Source: Geodermatophilus nigrescens (lineage in GTDB: Bacteria > Actinomycetota > Actinomycetes > Mycobacteriales > Geodermatophilaceae). From it: DNA of 64,000 nt. Location: positions 62,001-126,000 of the forward strand of contig NZ_FQVX01000006.1 of the NCBI RefSeq assembly GCF_900129495.1. The letters are read 5' to 3'. This document shows positions 47,524 through 56,666 of the stretch, in pieces. The position numbers were made by a program, and so were the translations under genes. Each line of letters starts with the position of its first letter. Within the stretch, counting starts at the first letter, position 1. The notes under the pieces are model-generated. The model worked only from the letters and a program-made list of their open reading frames with translations. It did not search any database and was not told the DNA's origin.

Positions 47524-48744
47524 CTAGCGGCGCACGCGCCGCAGCAGGGACGGCAACACCCCGTCCGGGGTGCCCGGTGACCCGGTGGCGGCGGCCAGCC
47601 CGGCGTCGTCGGCGGCGGTCACCTCGCCGGCCCCGGGCGCGGCGACGGTCTCGTAGACGGCGAGCACGCGGCGGGCGACGACCTGCCAGTCGTAGGCGGC
47701 CGCGGCCTCCCGGCCGGCGGCCGACAGCGCCCGCCGGCGGTCCGGGTCCCGCAGCAGCGCCGACAGCTCGCGGGCCAGCGCCGGCGCGTCGCCGCGGCGC
47801 ACCAGGACGCCGGCGTCGCCGTCCTCGAGCACCCGCGCGAACGCGTCGAGGTCGCTGGCCACGATGGGCGCGCCGGCGGCCATCGCCTCGATGAGCACGA
47901 CGCCGAAGCTCTCCCCCAGCAGGTTCGGCGCGCAGTAGACGTCGACCGAGCGCAGGAACGCCGCCTTGTCGGCCTCGGAGAGCTCGCCGAGCAGCGCGAC
48001 CGAGGGGCGCAGGTCCTCCCCCACGGCCTCCCGCAGCGCGTCGGGGTCGCCGCGCCCGGCGATGAGCAGCCGCGCGCCGGGGTGCTCGGCCACCACGGCG
48101 CGCATGGCCTCCAGCAGCACCGGCAGGCCCTTGCGCGGCTCGTCGTAGCGGCCGAGGAAGCCGATGGTCGGGCCGTCGACGCCGCGCGCGGCGCCCGGCA
48201 GCGTCGGCCCCTCGGCGAAGAACGGCACGTGCACGCCGTTCGGGATGATCACCGCGTCGCCGCCGAGGTGCTCGACCTGCACGCGGCGGGCGAAGTCCGA
48301 CACCGCGATGCGGCCGCTGATCTTCTCCAGCCACGGCCGGACCACCGGCCCCCACGCGGCCAGCCACTTCGACCGCACCGTGGCGGCGTGGAACGTCGCC
48401 ACGATCGGCCCGGTCGCGATCATGCAGACCAGCAGGCCGATCGACGGCGGCGCCGGGTCGTGCACGTGGACGACGTCGAAGTGGCCCTCGCGCAGCCACC
48501 GGCGCACCCGGGCGGCCGAGACCGGGCCGAACTGCACGCTGGCCATCGAGCCGTTGTACGGGATCGGCACCGTCCGCCCGGCCCAGGTGAGCCAGGGGTC
48601 GGTCAGCGACTCCTCGTGCTCCGCGGGGGTGAGCACCTCGACGGAGTGGCCGAGCCCGCGCAGGGTCTCGGCGAGGTCGCGCACGTGGTACTGCACCCCG
48701 CCGGGCACGTCCCACTGGTAGGGGCAGACGAGACCGATCCGCAT
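47524..48744 (-). CDS. pimA: Phosphatidylinositol mannosyltransferase PimA
   Basis: GT4 family glycosyltransferase of 406 residues that adds the first mannose of phosphatidylinositol mannosides from GDP-mannose. The N-terminus is MRIGLVCPYQWDVPGGVQYH. GT4 features are VEVLTPAEHEESL, PNGVHVPFFA, GFLGRYDEPRKGLPVLLEAM and LGESFGVVLIEAMAAGAPIV with the nucleotide-sugar Glu pair. It acts at the cytoplasmic face of the membrane. It follows pgsA and patA with tight overlaps, a classic actinobacterial PIM operon. Confidence 0.95.
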   Translation of the reverse strand: MRIGLVCPYQWDVPGGVQYHVRDLAETLRGLGHSVEVLTPAEHEESLTDPWLTWAGRTVPIPYNGSMASVQFGPVSAARVRRWLREGHFDVVHVHDPAPPSIGLLVCMIATGPIVATFHAATVRSKWLAAWGPVVRPWLEKISGRIAVSDFARRVQVEHLGGDAVIIPNGVHVPFFAEGPTLPGAARGVDGPTIGFLGRYDEPRKGLPVLLEAMRAVVAEHPGARLLIAGRGDPDALREAVGEDLRPSVALLGELSEADKAAFLRSVDVYCAPNLLGESFGVVLIEAMAAGAPIVASDLDAFARVLEDGDAGVLVRRGDAPALARELSALLRDPDRRRALSAAGREAAAAYDWQVVARRVLAVYETVAAPGAGEVTAADDAGLAAATGSPGTPDGVLPSLLRRVRR

Positions 48745-49679
48745 CAGCGCCGCCTCGCGGCCGGCGGGTCGGGCGGGACGTCGGCCCAGATCCGGCCGAG
48801 CACGTGCCAGTCCTCCGGGGCCACCGCGAGGGCGTCGGTGAAGGCGTCGGCCACGCCCTGCATGCCCGCCCCGACCCGGTCGCGCAGCCGCCCGGGCCCG
48901 TCGACGCGCACCTCCGGGAAGACGGCGAACTCCCAGCCGCGGTCGGTGAACCGGCAGACCGCCGGGTGCAGGGCCGCGCCGGTCTGCGCGGCGAGCAGGG
49001 CCGGGCCGGCGGGCATCGTCGTCGGCCGGCCGAAGAACTCGACCGGGACACCGCCGGGGCCGAGGTCGCGGTCGGTGAGCAGGCAGGTGAAGCCCCCGGC
49101 GGCGAGCTCCTCGCGGAGCACCGCGGAGCTGGGCCGCTCACCCCCGGTCAGCGGCAGCACCCGGATGCCGAGGGACTCCCGGTACTCGAGGAACCGCCGG
49201 TAGAGCGACTCCGGGCGCAGGCGCTCGGCCACGGTCGTGAACGGCCCGCCCAGCCAGTCGACCAGCCACACGCCGGCGGCGTCCCAGTTGCCGCTGTGCG
49301 GCAGGGCGATGACGACGCCGCGGCCGGCGTCCCGGGCCCGCTGGAGGTGCTCCACGCCGGAGTGCGTGGTGCCGGCCACGATCCGTGCGCCGGGCAGCCG
49401 CGGCAGCCGGAACGCCTCCTGCCAGTAGCGCGCGTAGGACCGCAGCGCCCGCCCGGTGAGCGCGTCGAGCTCGGCGTCGTCCAGCTTGCCGCCGGTGGCC
49501 ACCCGCAGGTTGGCCCGCAGCTGCCGCACGCCCCGGCCGTCGCGCCGGGCGGCCACCCGGCCACCGGCGTCGAAGGCGCCCCGGGCCACCGGCTCGGGCA
49601 GCCGCTGCACCGCCGTCCACCCGGCGGCGTAGCCGAGGTCGGCGGCGCGCGAGGCGACCCGGGCGCGCAGGCCGGTCAC
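48744..49679 (-). CDS. patA: Phosphatidylinositol mannoside acyltransferase (PatA/HtrB-like)
   Basis: Lysophospholipid acyltransferase-family protein of 311 residues. It acylates the mannose of PIM1/PIM2 in mycobacteria. The catalytic His/Glu-type motif is seen in VVIALPHSGNWDAAGVWL (HxxxxD-like) and a conserved FLEYRESLGIRVLPLTG is downstream. VPVEFFGRPTTMPAGPALLA is the family's substrate-binding segment. No signal peptide; peripheral at the inner membrane face. The GTG start overlaps pgsA's stop (GTGA), and its stop overlaps pimA's ATG (TGATG). Confidence 0.92.
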   Translation of the reverse strand: MTGLRARVASRAADLGYAAGWTAVQRLPEPVARGAFDAGGRVAARRDGRGVRQLRANLRVATGGKLDDAELDALTGRALRSYARYWQEAFRLPRLPGARIVAGTTHSGVEHLQRARDAGRGVVIALPHSGNWDAAGVWLVDWLGGPFTTVAERLRPESLYRRFLEYRESLGIRVLPLTGGERPSSAVLREELAAGGFTCLLTDRDLGPGGVPVEFFGRPTTMPAGPALLAAQTGAALHPAVCRFTDRGWEFAVFPEVRVDGPGRLRDRVGAGMQGVADAFTDALAVAPEDWHVLGRIWADVPPDPPAARRR

Positions 49680-50308
49680 GGAGCCGGGGCGGTGGGGGTC
49701 AGCGCGCGGCCGCGGGCGCCGCGGTGCACGGCCACGACCCGCTGGCCCACGGTCACCACCCCGCCGACGACGAGCAGCCACAGCCCGACGTCGACGGCGT
49801 ACGGGATGCCCAGCCCGGTGAACCCGGTGCCGGTGAGCACGAGGATCAGCCGCTCGGTGCGCTCGACCAGGCCGACGTCGCACGGGATCCCGACGCCCTC
49901 GGCGCGCGCCTTGATGTAGCTGGTGAGCACGCCGAGGGTCAGCCCGACGAGGGCCAGCAGCGCGAGCAGCCGGTCGTCGCCGGCGCCGGTGTACCACCAC
50001 ACCAGCGCCCCGAAGACGGCGGCGTCGACGGCGCGGTCGCAGGTGGAGTCGAGCACCGCGCCGAACGCCGACCCGCCGCCGCGGGCGCGGGCCAGGGCGC
50101 CGTCGAGCATGTCGAGCAGCACGAACAGCGTGACGGTGAAAGCGCCCCAGAACAGCACGCCGTGCGCGATCAGCGTCACCGCCGCGGCGATCGCGCCGAC
50201 CGTGCCGGTGACGGTGACCATGTCCGGGGTCACCCCGGCGCGCGCCAGGCGGACGGCGACCGGCGCCCAGAACCGGCCGACGGCGGCGCGCGCGCCCGAG
50301 CCGAGCAC
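49676..50308 (-). CDS. pgsA: Phosphatidylinositol phosphate synthase (CDP-alcohol phosphatidyltransferase)
   Basis: Membrane enzyme of 210 residues making phosphatidylinositol phosphate from CDP-diacylglycerol and inositol phosphate. The CDP-alcohol motif DxxDGxxARx8GxxxDxxxD is intact: DMLDGALARARGGGSAFG and VLDSTCDR. About six hydrophobic segments follow. RIAE-type sequence is replaced by VERTERLILVL. Positioned between a HIT gene and patA, which makes the PI pathway assignment stronger than PgsA for phosphatidylglycerol. The GTG at 50308 lies two bases after the HIT stop. Confidence 0.92.
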   Translation of the reverse strand: MLGSGARAAVGRFWAPVAVRLARAGVTPDMVTVTGTVGAIAAAVTLIAHGVLFWGAFTVTLFVLLDMLDGALARARGGGSAFGAVLDSTCDRAVDAAVFGALVWWYTGAGDDRLLALLALVGLTLGVLTSYIKARAEGVGIPCDVGLVERTERLILVLTGTGFTGLGIPYAVDVGLWLLVVGGVVTVGQRVVAVHRGARGRALTPTAPAP

Positions 50309-50310
50309 CG

Positions 50311-50889
50311 TCAGCTCCCCGCGACCGGCGCCGCGGCGTCCGGCCAGTGCCGGGCCAGCAGCGTGCGGGTCTCGGCGAGCACCTGCGGCAGCACCCGGGT
50401 GAGGCCGATCACCGGCATGAAGTTGGTGTCCCCGCCCCACCGCGGCACCGCGTGCTGGTGCAGGTGGTCGGCGATGCCGGCGCCGGCCACCGAGCCCTGG
50501 TTCATCCCGATGTTGAAGCCGTGCGCGCCGGTCACCTGCCGCACCACCCGCATCGCCGTCTGCGTGAACGCGCCCAGCTCGGCGACCTCGGCGTCGGTGA
50601 GGTCGGTGTAGTCGGGCACGTGCCGGTACGGGACCACCATGAGGTGTCCGGCGTTGTACGGGTAGAGGTTGAGCACCGCGAAGACGGTCTCCCCGCGCGC
50701 CACCACCAGACCCTCCTCGTCCGGCATGGCCGGGATGAGGCAGAACGGGCAGTCGTGCTCACCGGTGGGCTTGCCCGAGCCGCGGATGTAGGCCATCCGG
50801 TAGGGCGTCCACAGGTGCTCGAAGACGGTGGCCGGGCCGCCGTCGTCGCTGGAGACCGGGACGGAGAAGCCGTCCGGGCCGACGGTCAC
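50311..50889 (-). CDS. HIT-family nucleotide hydrolase/phosphorylase
   Basis: A 192-residue histidine-triad protein located between thrS and pgsA, as in mycobacteria where the homologue is an AP4A phosphorylase/hydrolase. The triad HxHxH is visible in [16 protein letters not shown] zinc-site CPFCLIPAM is near residue 45, and [21 protein letters not shown] is a conserved substrate loop. The GTG start ([12 protein letters not shown]) overlaps the thrS stop by GTGA. Cytoplasmic nucleotide metabolism. Confidence 0.92.
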   Translation of the reverse strand: MTVGPDGFSVPVSSDDGGPATVFEHLWTPYRMAYIRGSGKPTGEHDCPFCLIPAMPDEEGLVVARGETVFAVLNLYPYNAGHLMVVPYRHVPDYTDLTDAEVAELGAFTQTAMRVVRQVTGAHGFNIGMNQGSVAGAGIADHLHQHAVPRWGGDTNFMPVIGLTRVLPQVLAETRTLLARHWPDAAAPVAGS

Positions 50890-52946
50890 GGGGTCCCCTG
50901 GGGGACGTCGGCGGTCGGGTCGGCGTTGTGCCGGGCGCGCACCCAGGCGACGACGGCGTCGACGGCCTCGGCGACCGGCACCCCGTTGCGCTGGCTGCCG
51001 TCGCGGTAGCGGAAGGAGACGGCGCCCGCCTCGGCGTCGGTGGCGCCGGCGATGAGCACGAAGGGCACCTTCTGCTTGCTGGCGTTGCGGATCTTCTTCT
51101 GCATGCGGTCGTCGGAGTCGTCGACCTCGACCCGGATGCCGTGCTCGCGCAGCCGCAGCGCGACGTCGGTCAGGTAGCCGACCTGGTCGTCGGTGACCGG
51201 GATGCCGACCACCTGCACCGGCGCCAGCCAGGCCGGGAACGCGCCCGCGTAGTGCTCGGTCAGCACGGCGAAGAAGCGCTCGATCGAGCCGAACAGCGCG
51301 CGGTGCAGCATGACCGGCCGCTGGCGGGAGCCGTCGGCGGCGGTGTACTCCAGGCCGAACCGCTCGGGCAGGTTGAAGTCGACCTGGATGGTCGACATCT
51401 GCCAGCTGCGGCCGATGGCGTCGCGGGCCTGCACGGAGATCTTCGGGCCGTAGAACGCCGCGCCGCCCGGGTCGGGCACGAGCTCGAGACCGGAGTCCAG
51501 CGCCGCCCGGCGCAGCGCCTCGGTGGCCACCTCCCAGCTCTCGTCCGACCCCACGGACTTCTCCGGGTTGCGGGTGGACAGCTCCAGGTAGAAGTCCGAC
51601 AGGCCGTAGTCGGCGAGCAGGCCGAGCACGAAGTCGAGCAGGCCGCGCAGCTCGCCGCCCATCTGCTCGGGGGTGCAGTAGATGTGCGCGTCGTCCTGGG
51701 TGAAGCCGCGGGCGCGGGTGAGCCCGTGGATGACGCCGGACTTCTCGTACCGGTAGACGGTGCCGAACTCGAACAGCCGCAGCGGCAGCTCGCGGTAGGA
51801 GCGGCCGCGGGACCCGAACACGAGGTTGTGCATCGGGCAGTTCATCGGCTTGAGGTAGTAGTCCTGCCCCTGCCGGCGCACGGTGCCGTCGGCGTCGCGC
51901 TCCTCGTCGAGCTGCATGGGCGGGTACATGCCCTCGGCGTACCAGTCGAGGTGGCCGGAGATCTCGAACAGCCGGCCCTTGGTGATGTGCGGGGTGTTGA
52001 CGAAGGAGTACCCGCCCTCCTCGTGCCGCTGCCGGCTGTAGGCCTCCAGCTCCCGCCGGACGACGCCGCCCTTCGGGTGGAACACCGCGAGGCCCGAGCC
52101 GATCTCGTCGGGGAAGCTGAACAGGTCCAGCTCCGCGCCGAGGCGGCGGTGGTCGCGGCGCTCGGCCTCGGCCACCTGCTCGAGGTACGCCTTGTGCGCG
52201 TCGCGGCTCTCCCACGCGGTGCCGTAGACCCGCTGCAGCTGCGGGTTCTTCTCGCTGCCCCGCCAGTAGGCGGCGGCGGAGCGGGTGAGGCTGAAGGCGG
52301 GGATGCTGCTGGTGCGCGGCAGGTGCGGGCCGCGGCACAGGTCGGTCCACAGGCGCTCGCCGGTGCGCGGGTCGAGGTTGTCGTACATGGTCAGCTGCGC
52401 GCCGCCGACCTCGACGTCCGCGCCCTCGGCCGCGTCCCCGGCGCCGCCCTTGAGCCCGATCAGCTCGAGCTTGTAGGGCTCGTGCGCGAGCTCGGCGCGG
52501 GCGTCGTCGTCGCCGATCTCCCGGCGGGAGAAGCGCTGCCCGGCCCTCACGATCTGCTGCATGCGCTTCTCCAGCGCCTGCAGGTCCTCCGGGGTGAAGG
52601 GCTTCTCCGGGTCGAAGTCGTAGTAGAAGCCGTTCTCGACCGGCGGGCCGATGCCCAGCCGGGTGCCCGGGAAGAGGTCCTGCACGGCCTGGGCGAGCAC
52701 GTGCGCGGTGGAGTGCCGGATCACCGCGCGGCCCTCCGGGCTCGCGGCGACGACGGGCTCCACCTCGGCGTCGTCCCCGGGGACCCAGGCGAGGTCGCGC
52801 AGGTCGCCGGTGCCGAGGTCCCGGACGACGACGGCGCCGTCGGGGCCCTTGAGCGGCACCCCGGCGTCCTTGAGCGCCTGCTCGGCCGTCGTCCCGGCCG
52901 GCACCCGGATCGGGGCGGTGACGGCGGGGGCGGGCGCGGCGGACAC
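50886..52946 (-). CDS. thrS: Threonyl-tRNA synthetase
   Basis: Class II synthetase of 686 residues with all four domains: N-terminal TGS-like domain (ITVPAGTT-type segment, [15 protein letters not shown]), editing domain with [17 protein letters not shown] (catalytic His), catalytic domain with motif 2 [20 protein letters not shown] and zinc ligands in [11 protein letters not shown], and the anticodon-binding domain ([18 protein letters not shown]). The GTG start has AGGAG upstream. A TACGCT -10-like hexamer lies near 53013, giving a leader of some 65 bases. No T-box is evident. It heads the pim operon. Confidence 0.97.
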   Translation of the reverse strand: MSAAPAPAVTAPIRVPAGTTAEQALKDAGVPLKGPDGAVVVRDLGTGDLRDLAWVPGDDAEVEPVVAASPEGRAVIRHSTAHVLAQAVQDLFPGTRLGIGPPVENGFYYDFDPEKPFTPEDLQALEKRMQQIVRAGQRFSRREIGDDDARAELAHEPYKLELIGLKGGAGDAAEGADVEVGGAQLTMYDNLDPRTGERLWTDLCRGPHLPRTSSIPAFSLTRSAAAYWRGSEKNPQLQRVYGTAWESRDAHKAYLEQVAEAERRDHRRLGAELDLFSFPDEIGSGLAVFHPKGGVVRRELEAYSRQRHEEGGYSFVNTPHITKGRLFEISGHLDWYAEGMYPPMQLDEERDADGTVRRQGQDYYLKPMNCPMHNLVFGSRGRSYRELPLRLFEFGTVYRYEKSGVIHGLTRARGFTQDDAHIYCTPEQMGGELRGLLDFVLGLLADYGLSDFYLELSTRNPEKSVGSDESWEVATEALRRAALDSGLELVPDPGGAAFYGPKISVQARDAIGRSWQMSTIQVDFNLPERFGLEYTAADGSRQRPVMLHRALFGSIERFFAVLTEHYAGAFPAWLAPVQVVGIPVTDDQVGYLTDVALRLREHGIRVEVDDSDDRMQKKIRNASKQKVPFVLIAGATDAEAGAVSFRYRDGSQRNGVPVAEAVDAVVAWVRARHNADPTADVPQGTP

Positions 52947-53087
52947 GGGGTCTCCTGGGGTTCTCTCGGTTGCTCGGGGCGGCGCCCGTGCGGACGGGCG
53001 CGCTCCGGCCAGCGTATCGACCGGCCCCCCGTGTTCCCGAGACCCGACCGCGTGGTGCTGACCTCCTCCCCGCGGGGGCCGCCTCGG

Positions 53088-53633
53088 CTAGGCGGGGACG
53101 ACCTCGTCGCCGACCGCGACCGTGCCGGGCTCGGCCACCTCGGCGTAGACGCCCAGGCAGTGCCTCGGCAGGCGGGTGACCTCCAGCACGGCGGTGCCGA
53201 GGCGCAGCCGCCGCCCCACCCAGGTGCGCTCGTCGGCGTCGGGGAGGTCGCCGGGCAGGTCGAGCACGAGGTTCGCGCGGGGGTCGTCGGCGCCGCACCC
53301 GGCCGGGACGACGCCCGCGGCGGCGCGGTCGAGCGCCTGCCGGGACACCAGGTGCACCGCGGCCGCGCCGTCGGGGCGCTCCGTCAGCGGCTGCAGGTGC
53401 ACCGGCCGGCCCAGCGCGGCGGTGAGGGCGGCGGCGTCGGCGCCGGCGTCGCCGGTGGGGGCGACGGCGGCCAGCCCGGGCGCGTCCTTCCCGCGCAGCA
53501 CCCGCCCGCCGGCGTCGACGACGGCGCTCGCGCGGTCCCCGGCCAGCCCGGCGGGACCGACGTCGGCGCGCTCCAGCGGCGTCCCCGCGCAGCCGCGCAC
53601 CGGGTAGACCGAGATGCCGACGACGGTGCCCAC
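53088..53633 (-). CDS. MOSC-domain protein
   Basis: Single MOSC (molybdenum cofactor sulfurase C-terminal) domain of about 181 residues. The beta-barrel start is VGTVVGISVYPVRGCAG and the signature Cys is in LEVTRLPRHCLGVYAEV. ADDPRANLVLDLPGD is the conserved sulfur-carrier segment. Such proteins bind sulfur or molybdenum cofactor derivatives; substrate unknown. A TAGCGT hexamer (53641-53646) seven bases before the GTG at 53633 favours that start over an in-frame GTG three codons upstream. Divergently placed beyond thrS on the same strand, likely monocistronic. Confidence 0.85.
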   Translation of the reverse strand: MGTVVGISVYPVRGCAGTPLERADVGPAGLAGDRASAVVDAGGRVLRGKDAPGLAAVAPTGDAGADAAALTAALGRPVHLQPLTERPDGAAAVHLVSRQALDRAAAGVVPAGCGADDPRANLVLDLPGDLPDADERTWVGRRLRLGTAVLEVTRLPRHCLGVYAEVAEPGTVAVGDEVVPA

Positions 53634-53654
53634 GGCGGCCACGCTAGCCGCGGC

Positions 53655-54044
53655 TCAGGCGGCGCGGGCGCCCCGCCGGCGCAGCCGCCGCAGCTGGGAG
53701 TCGAGGTAGGGCCGGGCCCGGCGCTGCCCGCCGCGCTCGGCGATGGCGGCGGACAGGGCGGCGAGCAGGCGGGCCAGCCGCGCCTCGTCGGCCGGCCAGC
53801 CGCGGCGCAGGCACTCCTCGAGCCACTCCACCGGCGCGGTGTGCCCGCGCTCGCCGTTGCACCGCCCGCAGGCGGCGACCTCGTTCTCCAGCCACGACGG
53901 GCCGCCCTTGACGCGCGGCACGACGTGCTCGGTGGTCGGCGTGACGTGCCCGGTGAGCGTGCGCCCGCACCAGATGCAGGTGGGGCCGTCGCGTTCCACG
54001 GCCGCGTCCAGGCGGGCGGCCCTGTCCAGTGCCATCTCCCCCAT
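53655..54044 (-). CDS. HNH endonuclease-fold protein
   Basis: Protein of about 129 residues with a zinc-bound HNH motif: CIWCGR, TTEHVVPRVKGGPSWLENEV and ACGRCNGERGH, giving the two CxxC pairs and the HNH-type His/Asn. The C-terminal half is basic (RRARPYLDSQLRRLRRRGA), consistent with DNA binding. It could act in repair or restriction; no partner methylase is adjacent. Start chosen as the ATG at 54044; a second ATG three codons downstream is possible. Overlaps no neighbour. Confidence 0.86.
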   Translation of the reverse strand: MGEMALDRAARLDAAVERDGPTCIWCGRTLTGHVTPTTEHVVPRVKGGPSWLENEVAACGRCNGERGHTAPVEWLEECLRRGWPADEARLARLLAALSAAIAERGGQRRARPYLDSQLRRLRRRGARAA

Positions 54045-54079
54045 GGTGCGCCCGATCGGCGCGGAGGCGGCGGGTGCGG

Positions 54080-54508
54080 TCAGTCGCGCCGGCGCCGCCC
54101 GGCCACCCGGTGCCGGCGGGGCAGCACCGCCGCCGTGAGGGCGTTCTCCCGCCGTCGGCGGACGGCCCGCCGGAACCCCTCCCGGCCGGGACTCGAGCCG
54201 GGCGGGTACGCCGACCAGACGAGCTCGCCCTCCCCGGCGTCGTCGCCGGTCCGCTCGTGCAGGCGGCCGAGGACCCGGTCCGCCAGCGCGTCGTCGGCGA
54301 GCAGCACCGCCCACTCGTCGGCGGGGCGGCCCTCCTCGGCCAGCGCCTCGCCGATCGCGCCGAAGACGCCCGGCCCGAACGCGGCCAGTGCGAGGTCGCC
54401 GACCACGGCGTGCGCGGCGTCGACGGCCACCCCCGCCTCGAGCGCGACCTCCAGCTCGACGACGGCGCGCAGGGTGTACGGGTCGAGGCCAGGCCCGGTC
54501 CGCTCCAC
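54080..54508 (-). CDS. Hypothetical protein
   Basis: A 142-residue open frame with no family I recognise. It is acidic in the middle (LADDALADRVLGRLHERTGDD, VVELEVALEAGVAV) and ends in a strongly basic tail (RRRRENALTAAVLPRRHRVAGRRRRD). A GTG start at 54508 is assumed. No signal peptide, membrane helix or metal motif is visible. It lies upstream of the HNH gene on the same strand and is divergent from the DHFR-like gene, with 113 bases of intergenic DNA. Coding status is moderate; a real gene is favoured by codon bias. Confidence 0.55.
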   Translation of the reverse strand: MERTGPGLDPYTLRAVVELEVALEAGVAVDAAHAVVGDLALAAFGPGVFGAIGEALAEEGRPADEWAVLLADDALADRVLGRLHERTGDDAGEGELVWSAYPPGSSPGREGFRRAVRRRRENALTAAVLPRRHRVAGRRRRD

Positions 54509-54621
54509 CGCCGCATCGTGTCAGGACGGCGGGTCACGCACCGATGAGAAACGGGATCGTCCAGTGTCTGACCCGACGAGAACGGCCGACAGGGCCGTCC
54601 GGGAGCTGTGAGGAGCACGAC

Positions 54622-55164
54622 ATGGGCGTCATCCGGGTGCACGAGTTCACCACCGTCGACGGGGTCGTCGACGCGCCGATGTGGACGATGGACTACGGGT
54701 TCCCCGAGGACCTGGCCGCCTCGATCGGCGCGCTCACCGCGCCCGCCGGCGGCATCCTGCTGGGCCGCACGACCTTCGAGATGTTCGCGCCGGCGTGGTC
54801 CACCCGCACCGCCGACGACGACCCGGGCGCGCCCTTCTTCAACGACACGACCAAGTACGTCGTGTCCTCGACGCTGACCGACGCCGAGTCGGTGTGGCGG
54901 AACTCGACCGCCGTCGGCGGGTACGACGCCGGCCGGATCCGGGAGCTCAAGGCCGACCGCGACCTCTACGTCAGCGGCAGCGCCACCCTGGTGCGCGCCC
55001 TGGTCGCCGACGGCCTCGTCGACGAGCTGCACCTCTACGTCTACCCGGTCGCCGTCGGCACGGGCATCCACCTGTTCCCCGAGGGCACCGAGCAGAAGCT
55101 GTCCCTGCTGGGCGTCGAGGCGCTGAGCAACGGGGTCGCGCACCTCACCTACGGCCCCGCCTGA
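54622..55164 (+). CDS. RibD/dihydrofolate-reductase-fold protein
   Basis: Protein of 180 residues with the COG0262-type fold. The NADPH-binding pattern is ILLGRTTFEMFAPAWS, and YVVSSTLTD, YVSGSATLVRALVADGLVDE and LHLYVYPVAVGTGIHLFPEG are the family landmarks. The N-terminus is MGVIRVHEFTTVDGVV. It is not the canonical FolA; members are often small-molecule reductases of unknown substrate. GAGGAG lies nine bases before the ATG. Convergent with a VOC gene, separated by a strong terminator. Confidence 0.88.
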   Translation: MGVIRVHEFTTVDGVVDAPMWTMDYGFPEDLAASIGALTAPAGGILLGRTTFEMFAPAWSTRTADDDPGAPFFNDTTKYVVSSTLTDAESVWRNSTAVGGYDAGRIRELKADRDLYVSGSATLVRALVADGLVDELHLYVYPVAVGTGIHLFPEGTEQKLSLLGVEALSNGVAHLTYGPA

Positions 55165-55176
55165 CCGACCGGTCAC

Positions 55177-55214
55177 CCGGGGGCCGGGCTCCCCGCCGGG
55201 AGCCCGGCCCCCGG
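55177..55214. terminator. Bidirectional 17-bp stem terminator
   Basis: CCGGGGGCCGGGCTCCC (55177-55193) and its exact complement (55198-55214) surround a four-base loop CGCC. It lies between convergent genes. It is followed by two 15-base direct repeats (CCGGCACGTCCACG units, 55211-55240). Confidence 0.75.
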
Positions 55215-55249
55215 CACGTCCACGACCGGCACGTCCACGGCGAGCGCGC

Positions 55250-55951
55250 TCAGAGCAGCCGGAACCCGGTGCCGTCGGGGTCGACGAGCTCGACCGCGCC
55301 ACCGGCGGTGGTCCCGGCGCGGGCGGCGCCGAGGCCGACCAGGCGGTCCGCCTCGGCCTCCCGGTCGCCGCCGTCCGGCACGAGGTCCAGGTGCAGCCGG
55401 CCACGGCCGGTCCCCGGCGCCGGCGGCGACCCGCCCCAGGTGACCTTCGGCCCGCCCCGCGGTGACTGCACCGCCGTCTCCTCGCCCTCGTCCCACACCA
55501 GCGGCCACGCGAGCGCGGCGGCCCAGAACAGGCCGACGGCGCGGGTGCCGTCACAGGCCACCGCCCCGACCGGGCCGCAGCCCTCGAGGAAGCGGTTGCC
55601 CGCCTCGATGACGCAGAACTCGTTGCCCTCCGGGTCGGCGAGCACCACGTGCTCCTCCTCCGGGAGCTGGCCGACGTCGAGGTGCCGGCCGCCGAGCGCC
55701 AGCGCCCGCTCCACCGTCGCCCGCTGGTCGCCGGGCGTCGCGCTGGTCAGGTCCAGGTGCATGCGGTTGCGGCCGGCGCGGGGCCGCGCCGTCGGCAGGA
55801 ACCGCAGCCGCAGGCCAGGGTCCTCCCCCGGCGGCACGTCGACCCCGCCGGGTCCCTCGACGGTGTCCCGCCCGAGCAGGCCGGCCCAGAAGCGGGCGAG
55901 CGCGGCCGGGTCGTGCGCGCCGACGGCCAGTGCGTCCAGGTGGCAGGACAT
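55250..55951 (-). CDS. Two-domain VOC-family protein
   Basis: A 233-residue protein with two glyoxalase-like repeats: the first begins LDALAVGAHDPAALARFWAGLL and the second includes RAVGLFWAAALAWPLVWDE and RLHLDLVPDGGDREAEADRL. Metal-ligand-like residues are His in MHLDLTSATPGDQ, and the paired ADPEGNEFCVIE and DPDGTGFRLL. ATG start. Substrate unknown; this two-repeat arrangement is common in actinobacterial bleomycin-resistance-like proteins. Confidence 0.87.
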   Translation of the reverse strand: MSCHLDALAVGAHDPAALARFWAGLLGRDTVEGPGGVDVPPGEDPGLRLRFLPTARPRAGRNRMHLDLTSATPGDQRATVERALALGGRHLDVGQLPEEEHVVLADPEGNEFCVIEAGNRFLEGCGPVGAVACDGTRAVGLFWAAALAWPLVWDEGEETAVQSPRGGPKVTWGGSPPAPGTGRGRLHLDLVPDGGDREAEADRLVGLGAARAGTTAGGAVELVDPDGTGFRLL

Positions 55952-56047
55952 CCCGCTCCTCGGTCCCCGGGGCGGACACCCGCCACGGCCGCGGACGGTA
56001 GGCGGTCCGCGGCGCGCGGTCGACGCGGTTTCCGTCCCCGGGAACGG

Positions 56048-56081
56048 CGAGAGCCCCGGACCTCGTGGTCCGGGGCTCTCG
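56048..56081 (-). terminator. Terminator of tRNA-Val(CAC)
   Basis: CGAGAGCCCCGGACC (56048-56062), loop TCGT, and its perfect complement (56067-56081). It lies nine bases downstream of the tRNA gene on the minus strand. The same 15-bp stem appears at 59265-59298 after tRNA-Val(GAC). Confidence 0.8.
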
Positions 56082-56089
56082 CGCCGGGG

Positions 56090-56161
56090 TGGGCGATACT
56101 GGGTTCGAACCAGTGACCTCTTCGGTGTGAACGAAGCGCTCTACCACTGAGCCAATCGCCC
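56090..56161 (-). tRNA. tRNA-Val, anticodon CAC
   Basis: 72-nt gene. Acceptor GGGCGAT pairs with ATCGCCC, the D-arm is GCTC-AGTGGTA-GAGC and the T-arm contains GGTTCGAACC. The anticodon arm is CTTCG-TTCACAC-CGAAG, giving anticodon CAC (reads GUG). CCA is not encoded. The sequence matches the plus-strand tRNA-Val(GAC) gene at 59187 except in the anticodon arm, and its terminator is the same. The GTG codon is very common in this genome. Confidence 0.93.
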
Positions 56162-56187
56162 GCTGCGCCGTCCATGATGCCAGACGG

Positions 56188-56652
56188 TCACCGCCAGAGC
56201 GGCACCCACCCCGGCACCCAGTCCGGCACGCCCGTCAGGTGCAGCGTGACGACCAGGACGCCGTAGACGAAGGCCGCCGTCAGCACGCCGATGCCCAGCC
56301 GCACCCACACCGGCTGCCGGCCGACCCAGTCGGTCCAGGCACGGACGTGCCGCCGGGTGAACTCCAGCAGCCGCTCGGCCCACATGAACTCGGTGGCGAG
56401 CACGAACAGGCCCGCGATGACCGTCAGCCAACCCGGCCCCGGCAGCGGGATGGTGGCCAGCCCGACGGCGACGACCAGCCCGCCCACGATGCCGACGCCC
56501 ATCCGGTAGGCGTGGTCGATCGACCGGCGGGCGGCGATGCGTCGCCGCCAGCCCGAGTCGGCCACCCGCTCGCGCAGGCTCTCGTGCCCGTCCCGCTCCC
56601 GCCGCGTCCCCGCGGTCGGTCCGGCCGGCGCCTCCCGAGGGAGGGGCGGCAC
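56188..56652 (-). CDS. PGPGW-motif transmembrane protein (TIGR02611-like)
   Basis: A 154-residue protein with a hydrophilic N-terminus of about 60 residues and two to three membrane helices in the C-terminal half. The motif LPLPGPGWLTVIAGLFVLATEF and the second helix LGIGVLTAAFVYGVLVVTLH identify the actinobacterial PGPGW family. Function unknown. The GTG at 56652 has GGAG upstream. It lies 14 bases after the anti-sigma gene and may be co-transcribed with it. Confidence 0.82.
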   Translation of the reverse strand: MPPLPREAPAGPTAGTRRERDGHESLRERVADSGWRRRIAARRSIDHAYRMGVGIVGGLVVAVGLATIPLPGPGWLTVIAGLFVLATEFMWAERLLEFTRRHVRAWTDWVGRQPVWVRLGIGVLTAAFVYGVLVVTLHLTGVPDWVPGWVPLWR

Positions 56653-56666
56653 GGTCTCCTGTCCGC

